Source: Halomonas sp. (lineage in GTDB: Bacteria > Pseudomonadota > Gammaproteobacteria > Pseudomonadales > Halomonadaceae). Taken from it: 8,309 nt of DNA. A model generated the notes under the pieces. The model was not told the origin of the DNA. It ran no database searches and saw nothing but the letters and a program-made list of their open reading frames with translations. Position numbers and translations under genes: made by a program. Of the stretch, positions 1-5,342 are shown one piece after another; the stretch's first letter is position 1; each line of letters begins with the position of its first letter. Location of the stretch: positions 1 to 8,309 of the forward strand of contig PWIZ01000239.1 of NCBI GenBank assembly GCA_003560175.1, read 5' to 3'.

Positions 1-24
1 CGGGATGCTACCAATAGGGGTTCT

Positions 25-50
25 CTGCGGCGCAGCAAAGGGCGCCGCGG
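25..50 (+). other. GC-rich hairpin in the ilvA leader
   Basis: Bases 25-33 (CTGCGGCGC) can pair with 42-50 (GCGCCGCGG) over 9 bp, one of them a G-U pair, around an 8-base loop. No T-run follows on either strand, so it is not a classic intrinsic terminator. It lies about 30 bases before the ilvA start. I see no leader peptide rich in Ile, Leu or Val codons in the 80 visible bases, so attenuation is not supported. It may be only a chance stem in GC-rich DNA. Confidence 0.3.
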
Positions 51-80
51 CTCCTCGCGCAACGCCTCTGGGATATCAGG

Positions 81-1595
81 ATGCTCGAAGCTACCGTCAA
101 GAAGATTCTCCAGGCCCGGGTCTATGAAGCCGCCCGGGAAACGCCGATCTCTCCGGCCCCCTTTCTCTCCCGCCGCTTCAATAACACCATCCTGATCAAG
201 CGCGAGGACCTCCAGCCGGTCTACTCTTTCAAGATTCGCGGCGCCTACAACAAGATGACCCAGCTCAGCGAGGCCCAGAAGGCCAAGGGCGTGATCGCGG
301 CGTCCGCAGGCAATCATGCCCAGGGCCTGGCCATGGCGGCCAAGCAGATGGGCGTCAAGGCGGTGATCGTGATGCCGCGGATCACGCCGGACATCAAGGT
401 CCAGGGAGTGCGTTCACGAGGCGCTCGCGTGGTGCTCAAGGGTGACGCCTTTGCGGCGGCCGCCGAGCATGCCCAGGAACTGGTCCAGGAGCACGGTTAT
501 ACCTATATCCCACCCTTCGACGATATCGACGTCATCGCCGGCCAGGGCACGGTGGCGGTCGAAATACTGCGCCAGCACGCCGGCCGCCTGGATGCCATCT
601 TCGTGCCGGTGGGCGGCGGCGGCCTGATCGCCGGCGTGGCTGCCTATGTGAAGTACCTGCGCCCGGATATCAAGGTGATCGGCGTCGAATCCGAGGACAG
701 CGCCTGCCTCAAGGCCGCCATGGAAGCCGGTTGGCGGGTCACCCTAGACCAGGTGGGGGTATTCGCCGAGGGCGTGGCAGTCGCACAGATCGGCGAGGTG
801 CCCTTCTCCATCATCCGCGACCTGATCGACGGCGTCATCACCGTCAACACCGACGAGATGTGTGCCGCGGTGAAGGACATCTTCGAGGATACCCGGGCCG
901 TCGCGGAGACCTCCGGCGCTCTCTCCCTGGCGGGGCTCAAGAAGTATGTTCAGCAGACCGGCGCCGAGGGGCAGACCCTGCTCTGCATCAACTCCGGGGC
1001 CAACACCAACTTCGACCGCCTGCAGCATATTGCCGAACGCACCGAGCTCGGCGAGCAGCGCGAGGCGATCCTGGCGGTGACCATTCCCGAGAAGCCCGGC
1101 AGCTTCAAGAAGTTCTGCAAGACCATCGGAAAGCGCATGGTCACCGAGTTCAACTACCGCTATGCGGACCCTGAAAACGCTCATATCTTCGTCGGGGTCC
1201 AGGTCAAGCCGGGGGGGGAGGATCGTCAGGCGGTGATCGACAAGCTGCGGGAGGCGGGCTACCCGGTGGAGGATCTCACCGACAACGAGCTGGCCAAGCT
1301 ACATATCCGTCACCTGGGTGGCGGCCGTCCGAAGGAGCACTTCGACGAGGAGGTCTACCGCTTCGAGTTCCCGGAGCGCCCGGGTGCGCTGATGAACTTC
1401 CTCACCCACCTGCCTCACGACTGGAGCATCTCCTTGTTTCACTATCGCAACCACGGGGCCGCCTACGGTCGGGTGTTGGTGGGCATGCAGATCCCCAACG
1501 GCGACCGTACCCATGTCGAGGAGCACTTCGACGAAATCGGCTACCGCTACTGGAAGGAAACCGACAACGCCGCCTATCGGCTGTTCATGGCTTGA
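81..1595 (+). CDS. ilvA: Threonine ammonia-lyase, biosynthetic (threonine deaminase)
   Basis: Cytoplasmic PLP enzyme that deaminates L-threonine to 2-oxobutanoate, the first committed step to isoleucine. The 504 residues match the long biosynthetic form (E. coli IlvA is about 514), not the short catabolic TdcB type. The PLP lysine is K51 in YSFKIRGAYNK. The substrate/PLP loop SAGNHAQG is at 75-82, and the phosphate-binding glycine loop VGGGG is at 177-181. The catalytic domain runs to about 320. Two ACT-like regulatory domains follow, about 327-398 (starting AVTIPEKPGSF) and 421-495 (RFEFPERPGALMNF), the paired sites known to sense isoleucine and valine. The ATG at 81 has only a poor ribosome site (GGGA about 8 bases ahead), but the N-terminus fits the family. 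The gene appears to be a single cistron: the next plus-strand gene has its own promoter. No internal damage is seen. Confidence 0.97.
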   Translation: MLEATVKKILQARVYEAARETPISPAPFLSRRFNNTILIKREDLQPVYSFKIRGAYNKMTQLSEAQKAKGVIAASAGNHAQGLAMAAKQMGVKAVIVMPRITPDIKVQGVRSRGARVVLKGDAFAAAAEHAQELVQEHGYTYIPPFDDIDVIAGQGTVAVEILRQHAGRLDAIFVPVGGGGLIAGVAAYVKYLRPDIKVIGVESEDSACLKAAMEAGWRVTLDQVGVFAEGVAVAQIGEVPFSIIRDLIDGVITVNTDEMCAAVKDIFEDTRAVAETSGALSLAGLKKYVQQTGAEGQTLLCINSGANTNFDRLQHIAERTELGEQREAILAVTIPEKPGSFKKFCKTIGKRMVTEFNYRYADPENAHIFVGVQVKPGGEDRQAVIDKLREAGYPVEDLTDNELAKLHIRHLGGGRPKEHFDEEVYRFEFPERPGALMNFLTHLPHDWSISLFHYRNHGAAYGRVLVGMQIPNGDRTHVEEHFDEIGYRYWKETDNAAYRLFMA

Positions 1596-1637
1596 GCGGC
1601 CTTCCCATGAGGGGTAAGCGCTGACTCGCCCCGCGCG

Positions 1638-1672
1638 CCACGCCTACCGGGTTTTTCAGCCGGCAGGCGTGG
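1638..1672 (+). terminator. Hairpin after ilvA, possible terminator
   Basis: CCACGCCTACCGG (1638-1650) pairs with CCGGCAGGCGTGG (1660-1672): 12 of 13 positions pair, with a single A/C mismatch. The 9-base loop is GTTTTTCAG. It lies 43 bases past the ilvA stop and just before the next promoter, where a terminator is expected. The only T-run is in the loop rather than after the stem, so intrinsic termination is uncertain. The stem could instead protect the ilvA 3' end after Rho-dependent termination. Confidence 0.45.
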
Positions 1673-1683
1673 TAGTCGGGTGG

Positions 1684-1712
1684 TTGTCGAGAGCGTGGAA
1701 TGGCCCTATAGT
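1684..1712 (+). promoter_or_regulatory. Sigma70-type promoter for the small gene at 1745
   Basis: The -35 box is TTGTCG (1684-1689, 4 of 6 consensus bases). The -10 box is TATAGT (1707-1712, 5 of 6). The spacer is exactly 17 bases. Transcription would begin near 1719, giving a 5' leader of about 25 bases with GGAG at 1735-1738 in front of the small reading frame. The spacing and the downstream gene make this one of the better promoter matches in the window. Confidence 0.6.
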
Positions 1713-1744
1713 CTCGACCTGTTCTTTCCCCGACGGAGTCCATG

Positions 1745-1840
1745 ATGAAGCGCAAACCCGATCTGGTCATGGCACTGGTATTGCTGTTCAGCATCGGCGT
1801 GGTGGCGACCGGTTACGCCCAGGCGCTGGCGGGCAGCTGA
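1745..1840 (+). CDS. Tiny single-pass membrane protein, function unknown
   Basis: A 31-residue reading frame starting MKRKPDLVMALVLLF and ending ALAGS. Lysine and arginine at positions 2-4 are followed by a hydrophobic stretch at about residues 7-23, which fits one inner-membrane helix with the N-terminus inside, or an uncleaved signal anchor. An ATG also exists at 1742, but GGAG (1735-1738) is 3 bases from it and 6 from the ATG at 1745, so 1745 is preferred. It has its own promoter (TTGTCG, 17 bases, TATAGT) and a strong stem-loop downstream, so it looks like a monocistronic gene. The pattern KRKPD followed by a short hydrophobic helix and TGYAQ gives me the impression of a conserved gammaproteobacterial small protein, but I cannot confirm a family or assign a function. 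Being so short, it is easily missed by gene finders. Confidence 0.6.
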   Translation: MKRKPDLVMALVLLFSIGVVATGYAQALAGS

Positions 1841-1841
1841 G

Positions 1842-1867
1842 CCGGTAACCTGGGTCGGTAACTGGGG
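1842..1867 (+). repeat. Imperfect 13-base tandem repeat
   Basis: Two adjacent 13-base units, 1842-1854 and 1855-1867, share CGGTAAC and a G-rich tail and match at 10 of 13 positions. They lie right after the stop of the tiny gene. No function is evident, and it may be a small slippage duplication in the 3' untranslated region. Confidence 0.35.
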
Positions 1868-1897
1868 CCCGGCAGCGCGATGACCGAGGCCGACAGC

Positions 1898-1931
1898 AAA
1901 CGGGGCGATGCCATCGGGCATCGCCCCGTTT
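1898..1931. terminator. Bidirectional terminator between the tiny gene and ygfA
   Basis: AAACGGGGCGATGCC (1898-1912) and its exact reverse complement (1917-1931) form a perfect 15-bp stem with the 4-base loop ATCG. The stem ends in A-run/T-run arms, so both strands read a GC-rich stem followed by TTT. It lies between the plus-strand gene ending at 1840 and the minus-strand ygfA ending at 1959, the classic place for a shared terminator. The T-tract after each side is short (three), so efficiency is uncertain. Confidence 0.75.
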
Positions 1932-1958
1932 ACTTGGAAATCGCGGCAGGCGAAGGTG

Positions 1959-2603
1959 TCAGGGACGCACGACCCGGGCGTCGCTGACGATGGCATCCAG
2001 TGGTACGTCCCAGGGCTCTACCGGCAGTGCCTCGACCCGCTGACACTCATGGGCCAGGCCAATCAGCCGTGGCCGTGGGCCGGGACGGCGCGTGAAGGCT
2101 AGACTGCGGTCGTAGAAGCCGCCACCCATGCCCATGCGCTGGCCGGCTTCGTCAAAGCCGACCAGAGGCATCAGGATCAGGTCCAGGGCCCAGGCGGGCA
2201 AGCGTCGGGCGCGATGGGCGCCGTGGCGGGGCTGGGGTTCGGGGATGCCGAAGCGGTTGGCTACCATGGGCGTGCCGGCGTGATAGTGGACGAACCACAG
2301 CCGGTTGCGTGAAAGCGGCCTGAGCACCGGGAGATGCACGCGGGCGCCACGACGGCGGAGCCAGTCGATCAGTGGTGTGGGGTCAATTTCGCCGTCGTTG
2401 GGCAGGTAGAGGGCGATGCGGCGGGCACGCTGAACCTCGGGAAGGCGGCGCAGCCTACGGCACAGGCGTTTACTGGCTGCCTGACGCTGTTGCGGGGTGA
2501 GGGCACGTCGGCGGCGGCGCAGCTCGCGGCGCAAAGCCTGTCGAGAGCCGTCGAAGGCCTCGAGAAAAAGGGGTGCGGCAGGTGTCGTCATGAGGTGGGT
2601 CAT
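1959..2603 (-). CDS. ygfA: 5-formyltetrahydrofolate cyclo-ligase
   Basis: Cytoplasmic enzyme (5-FCL, also called MTHFS or Fau) that uses ATP to turn 5-formyl-THF into 5,10-methenyl-THF, returning a dead-end folate to the one-carbon pool. The 214-residue product carries the family signature MGMGGGFYDR at 157-166, preceded by LILMPLVGFDEAG at about 142-154. The mid-chain segment RFGIPEP (117-123) and the NDGEID segment (69-74) also fit. The N-terminal region (about 21-60) is very rich in arginine and probably forms the basic first helix. The start at 2603 is chosen for length; an ATG at 2591 would give MTTPAAP. Neither has a normal ribosome site: the only GGGGAA (2620-2615) is 11 bases upstream and lies inside the 6S RNA closing stem. 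It follows ssrS directly, as in E. coli, where the two are cotranscribed. Confidence 0.93.
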   Translation of the reverse strand: MTHLMTTPAAPLFLEAFDGSRQALRRELRRRRRALTPQQRQAASKRLCRRLRRLPEVQRARRIALYLPNDGEIDPTPLIDWLRRRGARVHLPVLRPLSRNRLWFVHYHAGTPMVANRFGIPEPQPRHGAHRARRLPAWALDLILMPLVGFDEAGQRMGMGGGFYDRSLAFTRRPGPRPRLIGLAHECQRVEALPVEPWDVPLDAIVSDARVVRP

Positions 2604-2612
2604 GGAAGACGA

Positions 2613-2794
2613 GGTTCCCCAGAATGCCGCTGTCGTTCTGGCCCTGAACCCAGAGGTTCAAGGTGGGTGGCCGCAGCCGAACCGTCAGGCTTTCCGACGC
2701 GCGGACATGCACACGGGTCCGGCTAGCATATGGCCCCCTGGGTACTGCGCATAGGCTCGAGGGACGATAACGACTGGCAAACACCCCAGGGAAC
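2613..2794 (-). ncRNA. ssrS: 6S RNA
   Basis: 6S RNA binds sigma70-RNA polymerase holoenzyme by imitating an open promoter, and lowers transcription in stationary phase. The location between zapA and ygfA on the same strand is its known position in gammaproteobacteria. Read on the minus strand, GTTCCCTGGGGTG (2794-2782) pairs at all 13 positions, including G-U pairs, with CATTCTGGGGAAC (2626-2614), forming the terminal stem. The segment CACCTTGAACC...GGGTTCAGGG closely matches the same part of E. coli 6S RNA. It forms a 9-bp hairpin (2663-2642, loop TCTG) on the 3' side of the central bubble. The segment near 2765-2750 reading TCCCTCGAGCCTATG resembles the E. coli segment CCCCUGAGCCGAUAU. The length of about 182 bases is typical. 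Ends are estimated from the stem and the promoter, so they may be off by a few bases. Confidence 0.9.
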
Positions 2795-2800
2795 AACTTC

Positions 2801-2829
2801 ATCCTAACAGAGCCGACAGGCCTGGCCAA
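2801..2829 (-). promoter_or_regulatory. Promoter of 6S RNA (ssrS)
   Basis: On the minus strand the -35 box is TTGGCC (2829-2824, 4 of 6) and the -10 box is TAGGAT (2806-2801, 4 of 6), with a 17-base spacer. Six bases after the -10 comes G2794, the first base of the terminal stem, which agrees with the expected RNA 5' end. Neither box is strong alone; the agreement with the RNA end is the main support. Transcription reading in from zapA is also possible. Confidence 0.6.
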
Positions 2830-2848
2830 TGGCTTCTGCTGGAGGCAC

Positions 2849-3148
2849 TCAGCGTTGCGGAGTGTCGGTCAGGGCGCGTTCCAGGCGGGCACTCAGCGCA
2901 TCCAGGCTACGTTCGCTGTCGCGCTGGGTGTCCAGTGCCTCAAGGAGTTCATGGGCGATGTTCAGGGCCGCCATGATGGCGATACGCTCGGTACCCATCA
3001 GGTTGTTCTGGGAGTGAATGCCGCCCATGGCGCGATCCAGGTAGCGGGCGGCGCGCTCCAGCTTGTCCTGTTCGTCGGGCGGGCAGGCAATCACATAGCC
3101 GCGCCCCAACAGGGTGATTTCGGTGGTCGGACGCGTGGCGTCGGTCAT
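2849..3148 (-). CDS. zapA: Cell division protein ZapA
   Basis: Small cytoplasmic protein that binds and bundles FtsZ filaments at the division ring. The 99 residues fit the family (E. coli ZapA is 109). The N-terminal ITLLGRGYVIACPPDEQDKL (11-30) is the ZapA globular-domain pattern (GRxYxIxCPxxEQxxL). It is followed by AARYLDRAM (33-41) and the signature TERIAIMAALNIAHEL (53-68). The C-terminal part (about 65-94) forms a charged helix suited to the known coiled-coil tetramer. The ATG at 3148 is chosen over an upstream in-frame start at 3214: GGAG lies 7 bases before it, and the extra 22 residues of the longer form look nothing like the family. It is divergent from ygfB and heads the zapA-ssrS-ygfA unit. 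Confidence 0.94.
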   Translation of the reverse strand: MTDATRPTTEITLLGRGYVIACPPDEQDKLERAARYLDRAMGGIHSQNNLMGTERIAIMAALNIAHELLEALDTQRDSERSLDALSARLERALTDTPQR

Positions 3149-3240
3149 CGGAAGACTCCGGGTCGGCCTGCCGGGAGAGCTGCCGCGCGCCCCGGTGGCC
3201 CGATGCGTTAACATCCATGGAAGGAAAGGTTTCGGACCTC

Positions 3241-3270
3241 ACTATAAGAGAGCCCTTCCGGGGCGGTCAA
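3241..3270 (-). promoter_or_regulatory. Sigma70-type promoter for zapA
   Basis: On the minus strand the -35 box is TTGACC (3270-3265, 5 of 6 consensus) and the -10 box is TATAGT (3246-3241, 5 of 6), with an 18-base spacer. The start would be near 3234, giving a zapA leader of about 86 bases. It sits in the 175-base gap between divergent zapA and ygfB. The plus strand of the same bases reads TATAAG, but no -35 box is found at a suitable distance for ygfB. Confidence 0.65.
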
Positions 3271-3323
3271 CGCGCCGCTCCAGGCGAGGCTCACTCTTGC
3301 TCGCACCCATCACGGATTGTCGC

Positions 3324-3902
3324 ATGTCACTGATCAACGAACGCCAGGATTTTTCCACCATCGCCGACCTCTTTCTGCTTCACGGAAGCATGCAGTCGCC
3401 GGCCTTTCTCGATGGCCGTCTGTGCGCCGGACTGGCCATGCATGGCCTCTCCGCCGAGGCGTGGCTCGAGGAGGTCTGCCTGGCACTGGGCGTCGAACAG
3501 CCCCGCGACGAGCCCTCCGCCGAACGCTTCCTGGGCTGGCGGCGCCAGACCCTGGATGCCCTCTCCGGCAGCGAACTCGGTTTCGAGCCGCTGCTCCCCG
3601 ACGACCTCTTTTCCCTGGCCGAGCGCGCCCAGGGGCTTCAGGAGTGGACCCTGGGCTTCCTGGAGGTGGTCAAAGACGCCGGTGACGCCCCCGGTGAGGC
3701 CTGGTCGCCGGCCCTGCGCGAGGCCCTCGATGACCTCGCCGCCGTCGCTGCCATGGAGGTGGAGCTCGAGGAGAGCACCGAGAATGAGGGCGACCTCTTT
3801 GCCCTCACCGAGCATGTCCGCATGGCCGCCATGCTGCTCTACACCGAGCAGCACCCTGGTCGTCCTCAGGTCGAGGATGCCGGGAACGATACCCGCCACT
3901 GA
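3324..3902 (+). CDS. ygfB: UPF0149 family protein YgfB
   Basis: A 192-residue cytoplasmic protein of the UPF0149/YgfB family, the same length as E. coli YgfB. Seen: GRLCAGLAMHGLSAEAWLEE (31-50), the segment LGFEPLLPDD (85-94), the EWTLGFLE segment (107-114) and the C-terminal DLFALTEHVRMAAMLLYTE (157-175), all matching the family pattern. It is acidic and mostly helical. In Pseudomonas aeruginosa YgfB has been reported to act with AlpA in controlling ampDh3 and beta-lactam resistance; whether that applies here is unknown. The start at 3324 (MSLINERQDF) is preferred over a far upstream in-frame ATG at 3114, because the upstream part overlaps zapA and its promoter and has no family resemblance. 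The ribosome site is poor (GGAT at 3314-3317). pepP begins 49 bases downstream, so they are probably one operon. Confidence 0.9.
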   Translation: MSLINERQDFSTIADLFLLHGSMQSPAFLDGRLCAGLAMHGLSAEAWLEEVCLALGVEQPRDEPSAERFLGWRRQTLDALSGSELGFEPLLPDDLFSLAERAQGLQEWTLGFLEVVKDAGDAPGEAWSPALREALDDLAAVAAMEVELEESTENEGDLFALTEHVRMAAMLLYTEQHPGRPQVEDAGNDTRH

Positions 3903-3951
3903 CGCCTTCCCAGTTGCCGTCCCCTGCCCAGCCCCATTCAGAGGAGCCCCC

Positions 3952-5289
3952 ATGCTGCCCGAGATCCTGCCCCGCCCTGCTCCCATCGCCAACGACGAGT
4001 ACCTGTCCCGGCGTCTTGCGCTGATGGCGGCGCTGCCTGCTGACAGCGCCGTGCTGCTGCCCGGTGCCTCCCTGGTCACCCGTTCCCGGGACAGCGAATT
4101 CCCGTTCCGTCAGGATAGCGATTTCCATTACCTGACCGGCTTCCCGGAGCCCGATGCCCTGCTGTTGCTGCTGCCTGGGCGGCCAGAAGGCGAGAGCGTG
4201 CTGTTCTGTCAGGACCGCAACCCGCTGATGGAGGCCTGGACCGGCATCCGGCTGGGCGCCGAGGGAGCGGTTCGCGAGCATGGCGTGGATCAGGCCTTCG
4301 AGAACGACGAGCGCGATGAGCGTCTCGAGGCGCTGCTGGACGGTCGTCGGACCCTTTACCTGCCTCTCGACAGCCCCGAGGCCATGGCGATCGCGGAGGA
4401 GGTGCGTGGCGCCCTGGCGGCCAAGGCACGGCGCGGCGCCTGTCCCCCGGAGGCACTGGCCGACGTGGCGCCGCTGCTCCATGAGGCGCGTCTGATCAAG
4501 AGTGAGGCGGAGCTGGCGCTGTTGCGCCATGCGGCTGAGATTTCCGCCAGGGCCCATGTGCGAGCCATGCGGGCGGCCCGCCCGGGGCTTGCCGAATACC
4601 ACCTCCAGACCGAACTGGAGCACGAGTTCCGCTGGCAGGGCGGTACGGGCCCCGCCTACGCCAGCATCGTCGGTGGCGGTGCCAATGCCTGTGTGCTGCA
4701 CTACATCGAGAATCACGCCCCGCTTCGGGACGGCGACCTGGTACTGATCGATGCCGGTGCCGAATTTGACCTCTATGCCGGCGATATCACCCGCACCTTT
4801 CCTGTGAGCGGTCGCTTCAGCGCCGCACAGCGGGTCCTCTACGCCCTGGTGTTGAAGGTCCAGGAACGCGCCGTGGCCGCGGTGAGGCCGGGTGCGACTC
4901 TGGTCGAGCTCCATGACGGCGTAGTGCGCGGCCTGACCGAGGGGCTGATCGAGCTGGGGTTGCTCGAGGGGGAGGTGCCGGCGCGCATCGATGACGAGAG
5001 CTATCGGCGCTTCTACCTGCACTCCACCTCCCACTGGCTGGGCCTGGACGTCCATGACGTGGGGACCTATCGCCAGGGGGGTGAGCCACGCGCCCTGGCG
5101 CCGGGGATGGTGGTGACGGTGGAGCCGGGCCTCTACGTCCCCGACGACGATGACATTCCCGAGGCGTTTCGCGGTATCGGCATCCGCATCGAGGATGATG
5201 TGGTGGTGACTGCCAGCGGCCATGCGGTGTTGACGGCGGGCGCTCCCAAAGGGATGGATGAGATAGAGGCACTGATGGCTGAAAAGTAG
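3952..5289 (+). CDS. pepP: Xaa-Pro aminopeptidase (aminopeptidase P)
   Basis: Cytoplasmic metalloenzyme that removes the N-terminal residue from peptides with proline in second position. The 445 residues match E. coli PepP (441). The N-terminal domain (about 1-175) contains DSEFPFRQDSDFHYLTGFPEP (47-67), typical of the family. The C-terminal pita-bread domain carries all five dinuclear (Mn) metal ligands: D267 (LIDAGAE), D278 (GDITRTF), H361 (SHWLGLDVHD), E391 (VEPGLY) and E414 (RIEDD). These are offset by 7-8 from the known E. coli ligands. The ATG at 3952 has a good ribosome site, GAGGAG at 3941-3946. An open frame extends upstream to 3412, but that part lies inside ygfB and has no family similarity. 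It lies between ygfB and ubiH as in E. coli, though it has no known link to quinone synthesis. Confidence 0.96.
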   Translation: MLPEILPRPAPIANDEYLSRRLALMAALPADSAVLLPGASLVTRSRDSEFPFRQDSDFHYLTGFPEPDALLLLLPGRPEGESVLFCQDRNPLMEAWTGIRLGAEGAVREHGVDQAFENDERDERLEALLDGRRTLYLPLDSPEAMAIAEEVRGALAAKARRGACPPEALADVAPLLHEARLIKSEAELALLRHAAEISARAHVRAMRAARPGLAEYHLQTELEHEFRWQGGTGPAYASIVGGGANACVLHYIENHAPLRDGDLVLIDAGAEFDLYAGDITRTFPVSGRFSAAQRVLYALVLKVQERAVAAVRPGATLVELHDGVVRGLTEGLIELGLLEGEVPARIDDESYRRFYLHSTSHWLGLDVHDVGTYRQGGEPRALAPGMVVTVEPGLYVPDDDDIPEAFRGIGIRIEDDVVVTASGHAVLTAGAPKGMDEIEALMAEK

Positions 5290-5314
5290 CCGGCTCAATG
5301 TCGGCAAGAATTTT

Positions 5315-5340
5315 CATTATGTAATGTACATTACGGAATG
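5315..5340. promoter_or_regulatory. Palindromic operator candidate before ubiH
   Basis: GTAATGTACATTAC at 5321-5334 is a perfect 14-bp palindrome. Four further pairs outside two mismatched positions extend it to an imperfect 26-bp palindrome (5315-5340, CATT...AATG). It lies in the most AT-rich stretch of this GC-rich window, between the pepP stop (5289) and the ubiH start. The two-fold symmetry fits a dimeric DNA-binding repressor or activator. I do not recognise the regulator and find no convincing -35/-10 pair next to it. A weak hairpin role in RNA is possible but less likely given the AT content. Confidence 0.45.
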
Positions 5341-5342
5341 AT

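Noticed and set aside
1..80. Ile/Val attenuator leader peptide for ilvA
   Set aside because: The visible 80 bases contain no short frame with runs of Ile, Leu or Val codons and no terminator with a T-run.
2470..2829. Minus-strand frame covering the zapA-ygfA gap
   Set aside because: The gap is explained by 6S RNA structure and promoter; the frame's protein has no family features.
3243..3248. TATAAG on the plus strand as a -10 box for ygfB
   Set aside because: No -35-like hexamer lies 15-19 bases upstream, and the same bases serve as the zapA -10 on the other strand.
3114..3323. Upstream extension of the ygfB frame to an ATG at 3114
   Set aside because: It overlaps zapA and the divergent promoter, and its 70 residues have no resemblance to UPF0149; the family begins at MSLINERQDF.
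3412..3951. Long open frame in front of pepP that overlaps ygfB
   Set aside because: It is the third-frame shadow of ygfB, rich in Arg, Pro, Ser and Trp as expected for GC-rich out-of-frame reading; pepP has a good ribosome site at 3941-3946.
3805..5307. 500-codon open frame on the minus strand opposite pepP
   Set aside because: It lies antisense to a pepP gene with all five metal ligands, has Gln- and His-rich low-complexity composition, and shows no recognisable domain.
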